DNA from: Rhizorhabdus wittichii RW1
GTDB lineage: Bacteria > Pseudomonadota > Alphaproteobacteria > Sphingomonadales > Sphingomonadaceae
Direction: 5' to 3'
DNA length: 64,000 bases
NCBI GenBank assembly: GCA_000016765.1
Contig: CP000699.1
Location: 1,922,001-1,986,000, forward strand
Positions within the stretch are counted from its first letter, which is position 1. The number at the start of each line of letters is the position of its first letter. A program made the translations under genes and the position numbers. The notes under the pieces were generated by a model, which saw only the letters and a program-made list of their open reading frames with translations, ran no database searches and was not told where the DNA came from. This document shows, one piece after another, positions 17,299 through 26,316 of the stretch.

Positions 17299-18399
17299 CG
17301 ACACCTGGCCGGCCACCGGCCGGCGGGCGGGCGTCGCGCTGAAGCGCGGCGCCGGGGCCGGCTGGATATGCCCGTCGACCGCGACGAAGCTGTCCCGGGC
17401 GCGGCTGTGCGGGTCGCGCGGCGCTTCGGCGAGCGACAGCACCGGCGCGAAGCAGGCGTCGCAGCCGTCGAACAGGGCCGTCCATTCGTCGCGGCTGCGG
17501 GACCGGAACAGCGCCTCCAGCCGCGCGCGCATCGCCGGCCAGGCGGCGCGGTCGTTCTGCCGCGCGAACAGCGGATCGTCGGCGACGCCCAGCCGATCGA
17601 GCAGCAGCGCGTAGAATTGCGGCTCGAGCGCGCCGATCGCGACGTGGCGGCCGTCGGCGGTCTCATAGCTGTCGTAGAAGGGCGCGCCGGTATCGAGCAG
17701 GTTGACGCCCCGCTCGTCGGTCCAGGCGTCCTGCGCCAGGAAGGACCAGGTCATCGCCCCCAGCAGCCCGGCGCCGTCCACCATCGCGCAGTCGATCACC
17801 TGCCCGCGCCCTGTGCGCCGGGCGGCCATGATCCCGGCCAGCATGCCGAATGCCATCATCATGCCGCCGCCGCCGAAATCGGCCACCGCGTTGATCGGCG
17901 GGGTCGGCTTCCCGTCGGCGCGGCCATAGCCGTGAAGATTGCCGGCCAGCGCGATATAGTTGATGTCGTGCCCGGCGCGCGGCGCCATCGGCCCGGTCTG
18001 GCCCCAGCCGGTCATGCGACCATAGACGAGCCGCGGATTGTCGGCGAGCAGCAGGTCCGGGCCGAGGCCCAGCCGCTCCATCACGCCGGGGCGGAAGCCC
18101 TCGACCAGCCCGTCGGCCTCGCGCGCCAGCGCGCGCACCGCCGCGACGCCGGCCGGGTCCTTGAGGTCGAGGACATGGGTCCGGCGCGACCGCAGCAGCA
18201 CGTCGCGGCCGCCGAGCGGCGCCGCCGCGCCCAGCGGATCGCCGGGCCGCTCGATGCGCAGCACCTCGGCGCCATGATCGGCCAGCATCATCGCGCAGAA
18301 GGGCCCCGGCCCGATCGAGGCGATCTCGATGATCCGCAGGCCCGCCAGCGCGCCCTGCCCGCCGTCCCCGCTCCAGCCCGGCACCGCCCCGCTTTCCAT
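17293..18399 (-). CDS. Alpha-methylacyl-CoA racemase (class III CoA-transferase fold)
   Basis: The 368-residue protein is in the AMACR branch of the CaiB/BaiF family. His144 (GHDINY), Asp174 (AVADFGGGG) and Glu259 (GALEPQFY) have the same spacing, 30 and 85 residues, as the catalytic His126/Asp156/Glu241 of the mycobacterial racemase MCR. It should therefore epimerise 2-methylacyl-CoA esters rather than transfer CoA. The start ATG 18399 lies 5 bp after the upstream amidohydrolase stop. It is the fifth gene of a likely operon starting at 23650. A racemase implies a branched side chain in the substrate, such as a terpenoid or methyl-branched acid. Confidence 0.9.
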   Translation of the reverse strand: MESGAVPGWSGDGGQGALAGLRIIEIASIGPGPFCAMMLADHGAEVLRIERPGDPLGAAAPLGGRDVLLRSRRTHVLDLKDPAGVAAVRALAREADGLVEGFRPGVMERLGLGPDLLLADNPRLVYGRMTGWGQTGPMAPRAGHDINYIALAGNLHGYGRADGKPTPPINAVADFGGGGMMMAFGMLAGIMAARRTGRGQVIDCAMVDGAGLLGAMTWSFLAQDAWTDERGVNLLDTGAPFYDSYETADGRHVAIGALEPQFYALLLDRLGVADDPLFARQNDRAAWPAMRARLEALFRSRSRDEWTALFDGCDACFAPVLSLAEAPRDPHSRARDSFVAVDGHIQPAPAPRFSATPARRPVAGQVSQ

Positions 18400-18404
18400 G
18401 GCGA

Positions 18405-20168
18405 TCAGGCGGCCGCCGGCACGGGTCGACGCGTGGCGACGCTGCGCAGCAGCCCGCCCGGCCGCGCGCCGCTGTCCTCGCCATTCTCCTGGATCACGAC
18501 GCCGTTGACGATCGTCGCGACATAGCCGGTGGCCTTCTGCATCAGCCGCGGGGCGCCGGTCGGCAGGTCGTTGGTCAGGTGCGGCTGGAGGAAGTCGAGC
18601 TTGTCGAAGTCGATCAGGTTGATGTCGGCCTTGTAGCCGACGCTGATCTGGCCCCGGCCGGTGAGCCCGTAGGTGCGCGCGGTGTCCGATGTCTGCTTCC
18701 TGACGACCGTCTCCAGCGGCAGCTTCGGCCCGCGCGCCCGGTCGCGCGCCCAATGGGTCAGCATGAAGGTCGGCACGCCCGCGTCGCAGATCACCGCGAC
18801 ATGGGCGCCACCGTCGCCGCCGCCCAGCACCGTGTCGGGATCGCTGAGCATCTCGCGCTGGGCTTCGAGGTCGCCGTAATTATAGCCGGCCATCTGATGG
18901 AGGATCGCCCCCCGGCCGCCGTCCTCGAGCAGCGCGTCGAGCGCCACCGCGCGCGGATCGCGGCCCTCGCGCCGGGCGATGGCGGAGATCGAGTTGGCGG
19001 GATCGGGCTCATAGTCGATCGGCGTGGTGACCGGGTACATGTCCTTCCACGCGTCGCCGAACAGCTTCTTGTACTGGTCGCCCTTGCGGGTCTGGCCCTG
19101 CGCGCCCTCGGCCGCGATCGCCGCGCGCAGCGCGGGATCGGCCTTGAGCCGGCGCACCCGCTCCTCGAACGGCAGGTCGTCGAGGCTGCGCATCGTCGGC
19201 GAGTCGAAGAAGGGATTGATCTTGTTCTCCAGGGTCAGGATCGCGCCCACCGCGCGCGAATAGACCTGCGGCGTGACGTCCGCCCCCGTCTCCCGCGCCG
19301 CGCGGCATTCGGCGAGCAGTTCGCGCCACAGATCGGGCGCGCTCGACACCTGGAGGCAGAGGAAGGTGACGGGGATGCCGATCCGCTCGGAGATGTCCTT
19401 CATCCAGGCGATCTCCTGCCGGGGGGCGAGCAGGTCGTCGCCGCTCAGGCCGTTGGGCGCCACTTCGAAGATGCCGCGGCCGCTGTCGCCGATCGCGCGG
19501 GCGATCGCTTCCAGTTCGGGCAGGCCGGCGGTCGCGCCGGGCACGCGGGCGCCGTCGATCGCGCGGTGCATGATCGATCGCGTGGTCGAGAAGCCGAACG
19601 CGCCGGCCTCCATCCCCTCGCGCACCGCCGCCGCCATCCGGGCGATCTCCTCCGCGCTGGCCTCGCTGTTGTCGGCCCCGCGCTCGCCCATCACATAGGC
19701 GCGCAGCGCGGCATGCGGGATCTGCGCGGCGATGTTGAGCGCGTAGGGACGGCGATCGAGCGCGTCGAGATATTCGGGGAAGCTCTCCCATTCCCATTCG
19801 ATGCCTTCGGACAGCGCGGCGCCGGGAATGTCCTCGACGCCTTCCATCACCCCGATCAGCCAGTCGCGCTTGTCCTGCCGGACCGGCGCGAAGCCGACGC
19901 CGCAATTGCCCATCACGATGGTGGTGACGCCGTGCCAGAAGGACGGGGCGAGCTGCGAATCCCAGGTGACCTGGCCGTCATAATGGGTGTGGATGTCCAC
20001 CCAGCCCGGCGTCACCAGCAGGCCGCGCGCATCGATCACGCGCCTGGCGGGCGCGTCGATCGCGCCGATCTCGACGATCTCGTCGCCCTGGATGCCGACA
20101 TCGGCGAGCCGCGCCGGCGCGCCGGTTCCGTCGACCAGCGTTCCACCCTTGATCAACAGGTCGAGCAT
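18405..20168 (-). CDS. D-aminoacylase-like amidohydrolase (amidohydrolase_3), copy 1
   Basis: This 587-residue TIM-barrel metal hydrolase has the metal-binding H-x-H at His60/His62 (DIHTHYDGQ), followed by [16 protein letters not shown] and a C-terminal [14 protein letters not shown] typical of N-acyl-D-amino-acid deacylases and D-hydantoinases. It is paralogous to the gene at 21908, sharing MEGVEDIP and YVMGERG blocks. The start is ATG 20168 behind GGAGACCCC; a start further up would run into the AKR gap. The true substrate is unknown; many sphingomonad members occur in clusters with no amino-acid link. Confidence 0.9.
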   Translation of the reverse strand: MLDLLIKGGTLVDGTGAPARLADVGIQGDEIVEIGAIDAPARRVIDARGLLVTPGWVDIHTHYDGQVTWDSQLAPSFWHGVTTIVMGNCGVGFAPVRQDKRDWLIGVMEGVEDIPGAALSEGIEWEWESFPEYLDALDRRPYALNIAAQIPHAALRAYVMGERGADNSEASAEEIARMAAAVREGMEAGAFGFSTTRSIMHRAIDGARVPGATAGLPELEAIARAIGDSGRGIFEVAPNGLSGDDLLAPRQEIAWMKDISERIGIPVTFLCLQVSSAPDLWRELLAECRAARETGADVTPQVYSRAVGAILTLENKINPFFDSPTMRSLDDLPFEERVRRLKADPALRAAIAAEGAQGQTRKGDQYKKLFGDAWKDMYPVTTPIDYEPDPANSISAIARREGRDPRAVALDALLEDGGRGAILHQMAGYNYGDLEAQREMLSDPDTVLGGGDGGAHVAVICDAGVPTFMLTHWARDRARGPKLPLETVVRKQTSDTARTYGLTGRGQISVGYKADINLIDFDKLDFLQPHLTNDLPTGAPRLMQKATGYVATIVNGVVIQENGEDSGARPGGLLRSVATRRPVPAAA

Positions 20169-20202
20169 GGGGTCTCCAATTCGAATGGGATATGGGATGA
20201 TT

Positions 20203-21339
20203 TCAGCATGGCGCCGATCCGCCATTGTCGGCGGCCGACTGCCGCAGCCGGTCGCCGAGGCCGCCGGGGCCCTGTCCGGGCTGCGGCAGCCGGGTCTTGT
20301 TCATCAGGTCGACCGCCCAGCCCGGATATTCGGGCGGCAGGGCGCTGACCGCATCCAGCCGGGCCAGTTCGTCGGCGTCCAGTTCCAGCGCCATCGCGGC
20401 GAGATTGTCGTCGAGCTGTTCGAGGCTCTTCGCGCCGACGACGATCGTGCTGACATAGGGCTTGCTGAGCAGCCAGGCGATCGCGACCCGCGCCACCGAC
20501 ACGCCATGGGCATCGCCGATCGCGCGCATCTCGTCGATGCAGGCCCAGGCGCGCTCGCGATCGACCGGCGGATAGTCGAGCTGCGCGCGCCGCCCCTCGC
20601 CCCCGCCCCCGCCGCTATCACCGCCGTCGCGCCGATATTTGCCCGACAGCAGGCCCCAGGCGAGCGCGCCCCAGACCATCAGCCCGATCTTCTGGTCCTG
20701 GATCAGCGGCGCGATCTCGCGCTCCAGGTCGCGCCCGGCGATCGAATAATAGGCCTGCAGCGACTGGAAGCGCGTCAGGCCGCGGCGGTCCGAGACGGCG
20801 AGCGCCTTCATCAGCTTCCACGCCTGCCAGTTCGAGCAGCCGACATAGCGGACCATCCCCCGCGCGACGAGATCGTCGAGCGCGCGCAGCGTCTCCTCCT
20901 CGGGCGTGATCGGGTCCTGCCCGTGCATCTGGTAGAGATCGATATGATCGGTGCCGAGCCGCTTCAGGCTGGCCTCGACCGACGCCATGATATGGGCGCG
21001 GCTGCCGCCGATGTCGTTGGGCCCCGCGCCGGTGCGGCTGAAGAATTTGGTGGCGATGATCATGTCCGACCGGCGAATGCCGAGGTCTCTGAGCGCCTGG
21101 CCGATCGCCGCCTCCGACCGTCCGTCGGCGTAGACGTTGGCGGTGTCGATCAGGTTGACGCCCTTGTCGATCGCATGCGCGACCATGCGGTTGACCGCCG
21201 GCTGATCGAGATTGCCGATCATCTGGTAGAGCCCGTCGCCCTCCTGCGCGCCGAAGGTCAGCGCGCCCAGCGACAGCCGCGACACGAACAGGCCGGTGTC
21301 GCCGAGCAGGGCGTAGCGCATCGCCTCCGTCCCACTCAT
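20203..21339 (-). CDS. Aldo/keto reductase
   Basis: The 378-residue NADPH-dependent (alpha/beta)8 enzyme has the full AKR tetrad: Asp65, Tyr70, Lys98 and His139 (DTANVYADG, IIATKFF, DLYQMHGQD). It reduces a carbonyl or oxidises an alcohol. A glycine/charged insert near residue 260 (GGDSGGGGGEG) is unusual and probably a surface loop. Its ATG overlaps the stop of the SnoaL-like gene (ATGA). It sits between two amidohydrolase paralogs in one operon. Confidence 0.9.
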   Translation of the reverse strand: MSGTEAMRYALLGDTGLFVSRLSLGALTFGAQEGDGLYQMIGNLDQPAVNRMVAHAIDKGVNLIDTANVYADGRSEAAIGQALRDLGIRRSDMIIATKFFSRTGAGPNDIGGSRAHIMASVEASLKRLGTDHIDLYQMHGQDPITPEEETLRALDDLVARGMVRYVGCSNWQAWKLMKALAVSDRRGLTRFQSLQAYYSIAGRDLEREIAPLIQDQKIGLMVWGALAWGLLSGKYRRDGGDSGGGGGEGRRAQLDYPPVDRERAWACIDEMRAIGDAHGVSVARVAIAWLLSKPYVSTIVVGAKSLEQLDDNLAAMALELDADELARLDAVSALPPEYPGWAVDLMNKTRLPQPGQGPGGLGDRLRQSAADNGGSAPC

Positions 21340-21845
21340 CGCGCCGCCTCCGCCGCCAGCCGCTTGCCGGCCTCGGCCCACAGCGCGTCGTTGCCCGAGG
21401 TCCACAGCCGGGTCCATTTGAGCCGGGTCAGCCGCCAGTCCCCGGCGATGCGGGCCGCATCGATGTCGTAGCGCGCGCCGATCACCGACCAGGGCTCGCG
21501 CGCCTCGACCGCCATGTGATGCGTCGCCAGCACATAGGCGCTGGCCGTCGCGCGGTCGCCGTCGACGGTGACGAGATGATTGGTGCTGACATGCTGGGTC
21601 ATGCTGAACTGCCCGATCATCCGGATCAGGCCGTCGGCGCGATCGGCGGTGCGATGGCGGCCGGGGCGGATCCGCCCGTCGCCCATGTCGGGGAAGCCGA
21701 TGAACTCGGTCTCCATCTCCTCGGCCCAGGCGGCGCGGATCTTCTCCGGGTCGCGCGTGTCGATGCCGTCCAGCCAGGTCAGGATCAGCCGCCGGATCCG
21801 GTATTCGTCGACCAGTTCGCTTAGCGCTTCATCCATTTCATGCAT
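21336..21845 (-). CDS. SnoaL/NTF2-like protein
   Basis: This 169-residue protein has the alpha+beta cone fold of SnoaL-like proteins: an N-terminal helix (ALSELVDEYRIRRLILTWLDGID), WAEEMETEFIGF, and a C-terminal LTRLKWTRLWTSGND. Relatives can be isomerases, dehydratases or lyases, or the small subunits of ring oxygenases. It overlaps the AKR gene by four bases, so the two are likely coupled. The function is not assigned. Confidence 0.82.
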   Translation of the reverse strand: MHEMDEALSELVDEYRIRRLILTWLDGIDTRDPEKIRAAWAEEMETEFIGFPDMGDGRIRPGRHRTADRADGLIRMIGQFSMTQHVSTNHLVTVDGDRATASAYVLATHHMAVEAREPWSVIGARYDIDAARIAGDWRLTRLKWTRLWTSGNDALWAEAGKRLAAEAAR

Positions 21846-21907
21846 CCTGCGCCTGCGCCGCGCGCCGGTTCTTCCGGCGCACGGGACTCGTCGGACCTGT
21901 CGCGCCG

Positions 21908-23650
21908 TCAGGCGGTCAGCGGCTGCGGCCCGCGGATCAGCCGGCCCGGCAGCGCGTCGGTCGGCACGCCGTCGCGCTGGATCACCTTGCCGGACACCAG
22001 CGTCGCCCGATAGCCGACCGCGCCCTGGTTGAGCCGGCGGCCGCCACCCGGAAGGTCGCGGTCGATATGCGGCATCCTGAGCTGGAGGCGATCGAGATCG
22101 ATGATGTTGATGTCGGCCTTGTAGCCGGGCGCGATCACGCCGCGATCCTCCAGTCCCACCAGCCGCGCCGGCCGCGAGGTCAGCGCCTCGACCGCATCGC
22201 TCAGCTCGATCTTCTGGCTGTCGCGGTCGCGCGCCCAGTGGGTCAGCATGAAGGTCGGGAAGCTGGCGTCGCAGATCAGCCCGTAATGGGCGCCGCCGTC
22301 GCCCAGCGCGACGACCGTGTCCTCATGGGTGATCATCTCGAACACCGCGTCGAGCGTCGCCTCGGCATAGTTGGTGATCGCGGCGAGGATCATGCCCGCG
22401 CCGTCATTCTCCAGCAGCAGGTCATAGGCGATGTCCTCCGGCGAGCGGCCGGTCTGCGCGGCGAGCGCGGCGATGCTCGTGCTCTTGGGCGGCTCATAAT
22501 CGGCCGGGGTGCGGAACGGATAGAGCCGCTTCCAATCGCGGGCGATCACGAACAGCGGGTTCTTCGGATCGCTGGGCTGCTCGACGAGCAGGCGCGCGCG
22601 CAGGTCGGGATCGCGCAGCGCCGCCACCCGATCGGGCACCGACAGCTTCAGCAGCGGTTCGTAACTCGGGCACAGGCTGAACGGGTTGAGCGTCAGATCG
22701 ATGCCGAGCAGCATGCCCATCGGCCGGGGGAAGACCTGCGGCCGGATCTCGACGCCGTCCTTGCGGTTGGCCTCGCTCACCGCCGCGAGCACGCTGCGAT
22801 AGGCGTCGGGCGGGCCATCCATCATCTGGGTGAGGGTGAAGGTGACGGTGCGGCCGGTCCGGTCGCTGATCCGCTCCAGCATCGGCACGAAGCGCTCCGC
22901 ATCGGCCGGGTTGCGCTGGTCGAGCACCATCTGGAACACGCCGCGCCCGGTGTCGGTCATCGCGCCCGCGATGGCGAGATACTCGGCCTCGGCGCTCTGG
23001 AAGGACGGGATGAACTCGCCCTGCCCCGTGCGGTGCGCGGGGACGCTGGAGGTGGCGAAGCCGAGCGCGCCGGCGCGCATCGCCTCGCGCGTGATCTCGC
23101 GCATCCGGTCGAGATCGGCCTCCTGCGCCTCCTCGCGCCGGACGCCGCGATCGCCCATTACATAGACGCGCAGCGGCGAGTGCGGCAGGTAGACGCCGAA
23201 ATCGATGTCGTGCGGCCGCCCCTCCAGCGTGTCGAGGAATTGCGGGAAGGTCTCCCAGCTCCAGTCGAGCCCGGTGGTCATGACGATCTCGGGCACGTCC
23301 TCGACGCCCTCCATCACGCTGACCAGCACCTCGTGATCCTCGGGCCGGCAGGGCGCGAAGCCGACGCCGCAATTGCCCATCACCACCGTCGTCACGCCAT
23401 GCGCCGACGACGGCGAGAAACGCTCCGCCCAGACCGCCTGGCCGTCATAATGGGTGTGGACGTCGACGAAGCCCGGCGTGACCAGCGCGCCCGCGGCGTC
23501 GATCTCCTCGGCGCCGCGCGCGCCGACCTCCCCCACCGCGACGATCCGGTCGCCGCTGATCGCGACGTCCGCCCGCCGCAGCGGCGCCCCCAGGCCGTCG
23601 GCCACCAGTCCGTTGCGGATCACCAGGTCGGGGGAAATTTGCTGCGACAT
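21908..23650 (-). CDS. D-aminoacylase-like amidohydrolase (amidohydrolase_3), copy 2
   Basis: The 580-residue enzyme is a paralog of the one at 18405, with metal ligands His65/His67 (DVHTHYDGQ), [16 protein letters not shown] and a C-terminal GYKADINIIDLDRL. It differs in the stretch after the barrel mouth, which suggests a different substrate. ATG 23650 has GGAGA six bases upstream; an adjacent GTG codon is less likely. It is first in the operon, preceded by a 106-bp A/T-rich gap. Confidence 0.9.
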   Translation of the reverse strand: MSQQISPDLVIRNGLVADGLGAPLRRADVAISGDRIVAVGEVGARGAEEIDAAGALVTPGFVDVHTHYDGQAVWAERFSPSSAHGVTTVVMGNCGVGFAPCRPEDHEVLVSVMEGVEDVPEIVMTTGLDWSWETFPQFLDTLEGRPHDIDFGVYLPHSPLRVYVMGDRGVRREEAQEADLDRMREITREAMRAGALGFATSSVPAHRTGQGEFIPSFQSAEAEYLAIAGAMTDTGRGVFQMVLDQRNPADAERFVPMLERISDRTGRTVTFTLTQMMDGPPDAYRSVLAAVSEANRKDGVEIRPQVFPRPMGMLLGIDLTLNPFSLCPSYEPLLKLSVPDRVAALRDPDLRARLLVEQPSDPKNPLFVIARDWKRLYPFRTPADYEPPKSTSIAALAAQTGRSPEDIAYDLLLENDGAGMILAAITNYAEATLDAVFEMITHEDTVVALGDGGAHYGLICDASFPTFMLTHWARDRDSQKIELSDAVEALTSRPARLVGLEDRGVIAPGYKADINIIDLDRLQLRMPHIDRDLPGGGRRLNQGAVGYRATLVSGKVIQRDGVPTDALPGRLIRGPQPLTA

Positions 23651-23674
23651 CACGACTCTCCAGTTGATGCAACG

Positions 23675-23689
23675 CTAATACAATTATTT
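23675..23689. promoter_or_regulatory. A/T-rich element upstream of the amidohydrolase operon
   Basis: On the minus strand it reads AAATAATTGTATTAG, 25 bp upstream of the start at 23650. It is close to the element before the second TonB receptor (AAAATAACTGTATTGAC at 34995-35011), with the order AAAATAA-Y-TGTATT kept, and looser to that before TetR at 57414. Confidence 0.4.
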
Positions 23690-23756
23690 TAGTTCGTCAA
23701 CGACGGCCGAACGGGCATCCGCGAATTCCTGAAAACCGCTCCGTTCCATGGGCTTG

Positions 23757-25382
23757 TCAGGTAGCGGCGTCTTCGAGGATCAGTGCCGAGCCTCGTTCGC
23801 CGATCATCATCGTTGGAGCATTTGTATTAGCGCTGGTCAGGGTCGGCATCACCGAGGCGTCGACGACGCGCAATCCTTCGACGCCGCGCACCCTGAGCCG
23901 CGGATCGAGCACCGAATCCGCGTCCCCGCCCATCCGGCAGGTGCCGCTCGCATGCCAGCCGATGCCGGCGGTCGAGCGGACGAAGTCGCGCCACTCGTCG
24001 TCGCTGGCCAGCGTGGGGCTGAGCCGGCCGACGACATGCTCGGCCAGGCCCGGCGTCGCGAAGATGCGCTCGATCGCCTTGCCGGCGCGCACCAGCGTCT
24101 CGACGTCGCGCTCGTCGCCCAGCAGATTGGGACGGATGACCGGCGAATCCTCGGGCGCGCGGCTGCGGAGGGTGATCTCGCCGCGGCTGTGGGGCCGGTT
24201 GACGAAGCTGTGCATGCCCGCCGCCGGCTCCCTGAGCAGCGGGAAGACCGCCGCCTTGCCGGGGCGTAGCGGCGGCTTGGTCGGATCGAAGATCCAGCTC
24301 GAGAAGAACAGCAATATGTCGGGCTCGGCGAGGTCGGGCAGCGTCTTCGCGCCCGCGATCGCCTGGGTCATCGACAGCGCCATCAGCCCGTCGCGGCGGG
24401 CCAGATAGCGCAGCAAGGCCAGCCCCTGCCGCCAGCGCGAACGCAGCTGCGCGTTGAAGGAGGGAAGGTCGATCAGCCAGCGCAGGCCGATGCCGGGATG
24501 CTCCATCAGGTTCTGGCCGACGCCCGCGCGGTCGGCGACCACGTCGATGCCATGATCGCGCAGATGGGCGCCGGGCCCGACGCCCGACCGCATCAATATG
24601 GCGGGCGACTGGGTGGCGCCGCCGCTGACGACGACTTCCCGCCGCGCGCGAATCTCGATCATGCGCCCGTCCCGGCCGCGCGCCGCCACCGCCGTCGCGC
24701 GACGCCCGTCGAACAGCACCCGGTCGACGAGCATATGCGTCATCACCGTCAGGTTCGGCCGGTTGCGCACCGGCTCCAGGAAGGCGCGGGCGGGGCTGCA
24801 GCGGCGCCCGTTCTCCTGATTGGTCAGCGTGTGGAACACGCCGTCGATGTCGCCCGCCGCCGGGTCCTCGATATAGCGGAAGCCGGCATTGCTCGCGGCT
24901 TCGAAGAAGGCGGACAGGATCGGCCCGCGCGTCCGCTGATGGGTCACCGCCAGGGTGCCGGTGCGGCCGTGCGACTGGAAATCGCCGTCGCCTTCCCAGC
25001 GCTCGCCCCGCATGAAATAGGGCAGGACGTCGCGAAAGCCCCAGCCTTCGCAACCGAGCTTCTCCCACAAATCATAATCGCCGCGCTGGCCCCGGATGTA
25101 GACGAGGCCGTTCACCCCGCCGCCGCCGCCCAGCATCTTCCCGGCGTTCCAGATGATCTCGCGCCCGTTGATGGTCGGATCGGGCTCGCTCTTGTGGATC
25201 CAGTCGGTCCGCTCGTCGCCGACCAGCTTGACCGAGCCGACCGGGATGTCGACCCAGAAGCCCTTGCCGTCGCCGCCCGCTTCGAGCAGCACGACCTTGT
25301 TCCTCGGGTCCTCGGACAGGCGATTGGCGAGGACGCAGCCCGCGCTGCCGCCCCCGACGATGACATAATCGGCTTCGATCAT
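23757..25382 (-). CDS. GMC-family FAD oxidoreductase (choline-dehydrogenase-like)
   Basis: The 541-residue flavoprotein has the ADP-binding motif VIVGGGSAGCVLANRL near the N-terminus, the GMC signature around GKMLGGGGGVNGLVYIRG, and the catalytic pair His477 (WHASGTCRMG) and Asn521 (SANTNAPTMM). It oxidises a primary or secondary alcohol to the carbonyl. Its ATG overlaps the upstream alpha/beta hydrolase stop (ATGA). It is last of the six-gene P450/epoxide hydrolase operon, so a diol or alcohol made there is the natural substrate. Confidence 0.92.
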   Translation of the reverse strand: MIEADYVIVGGGSAGCVLANRLSEDPRNKVVLLEAGGDGKGFWVDIPVGSVKLVGDERTDWIHKSEPDPTINGREIIWNAGKMLGGGGGVNGLVYIRGQRGDYDLWEKLGCEGWGFRDVLPYFMRGERWEGDGDFQSHGRTGTLAVTHQRTRGPILSAFFEAASNAGFRYIEDPAAGDIDGVFHTLTNQENGRRCSPARAFLEPVRNRPNLTVMTHMLVDRVLFDGRRATAVAARGRDGRMIEIRARREVVVSGGATQSPAILMRSGVGPGAHLRDHGIDVVADRAGVGQNLMEHPGIGLRWLIDLPSFNAQLRSRWRQGLALLRYLARRDGLMALSMTQAIAGAKTLPDLAEPDILLFFSSWIFDPTKPPLRPGKAAVFPLLREPAAGMHSFVNRPHSRGEITLRSRAPEDSPVIRPNLLGDERDVETLVRAGKAIERIFATPGLAEHVVGRLSPTLASDDEWRDFVRSTAGIGWHASGTCRMGGDADSVLDPRLRVRGVEGLRVVDASVMPTLTSANTNAPTMMIGERGSALILEDAAT

Positions 25383-26305
25383 CCTTCCCCTCCCGATAGC
25401 GCGGACCGCGCGAGCGCCATGTCGCGGGCGGCGAGCACGGCGTCGGCGAAGGCCCGCGGGTCCTCCTGCGGCGGATTATGGCCGGCCTGGACGAGCATCC
25501 GCCGCTTCAATCCTCCGGTGAAACGGGCCGAAAGGTCCGTGAAATGGGCGGGCGGGATCAACCCGTCGCTGCCGCTCTCGACCACCATCGCCGGCACCGT
25601 GACCGGCGGCAGCGCCGCCAGCCGCGCCTCGATGTCGGCATAGGCCGGATCGCCCCCGGCGAGGCCGTGGCGATGACGATAGCTGTGGACGACGACGTCG
25701 ACGAAGTCGGGATTGGCGAAGGCGGCGGCGGTCCGCGCAAAATCGGCGTCGGAGAAGTCCCAGCGCGGCGACCAGAGCCGCCAGAGCAGCCGGCAGAACG
25801 CCTCGCGATGCGCGGCCAGCCCGGCGCGTCCACGCTCCGAATGGAGATACCAGACATACCAGAGCCGATGCTCGACCTCGGGCGCGAGCGGCTCGGCCGC
25901 GCGCGACGGATCGAGGATGTTGTAGCCGGCCACCGACACCAGCGCGGCCACCCGCTCGGGCCAGAGCGCCGCGACCACGCAGGCCGCGCGGCCGCCCCAG
26001 TCGAAGCCGCCGAGGATCGGCTTGCCGATGCCCAGGGCGTCGAGCAGCGCCAGCAGATCGGCGCCGAACGCGCCCTGCTGGCCCGATCGCGGCGTTCGTT
26101 CGGACAGGAAGCGGGTGGCACCATGGCCGCGCATCCACGGCATGACGACGCGAGCCCCGGCGCGCGCCAGCATCTCGGCCGCCGGCGCATAGCAGAGCGC
26201 GTCATAGGGAAAGCCGTGGACCAGCACGACCGGCCAGCCGTCGGCCGGCCCGGCCTCGGCATAGGCGACCTCCAGCACGCCGGCCCGGACCGTCCGCATC
26301 TCCAT
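25379..26305 (-). CDS. Alpha/beta hydrolase with Asp nucleophile, probable epoxide hydrolase
   Basis: The 308-residue protein has HGFPYD (residues 30-35) in place of HGxP and an aspartate nucleophile at Asp102 in GGFDWGG, with the general-base histidine at His276 (GHNPPQEDP). Asp instead of Ser at the nucleophile elbow marks epoxide hydrolases and haloalkane dehalogenases rather than esterases. The halide-binding Trp pair is not obvious, so epoxide hydrolase is preferred. It follows the larger EHN-type epoxide hydrolase by 11 bp and overlaps the GMC gene. Confidence 0.88.
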   Translation of the reverse strand: MEMRTVRAGVLEVAYAEAGPADGWPVVLVHGFPYDALCYAPAAEMLARAGARVVMPWMRGHGATRFLSERTPRSGQQGAFGADLLALLDALGIGKPILGGFDWGGRAACVVAALWPERVAALVSVAGYNILDPSRAAEPLAPEVEHRLWYVWYLHSERGRAGLAAHREAFCRLLWRLWSPRWDFSDADFARTAAAFANPDFVDVVVHSYRHRHGLAGGDPAYADIEARLAALPPVTVPAMVVESGSDGLIPPAHFTDLSARFTGGLKRRMLVQAGHNPPQEDPRAFADAVLAARDMALARSALSGGEG

Positions 26306-26316
26306 CGCGCGGCCGT

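Noticed and set aside
25379-26305. Haloalkane dehalogenase reading for the Asp-nucleophile hydrolase
   Set aside because: The nucleophile fits, but I could not find the halide-binding Trp/Asn pair, and its neighbour is an epoxide hydrolase; epoxide hydrolase is preferred without excluding the other.
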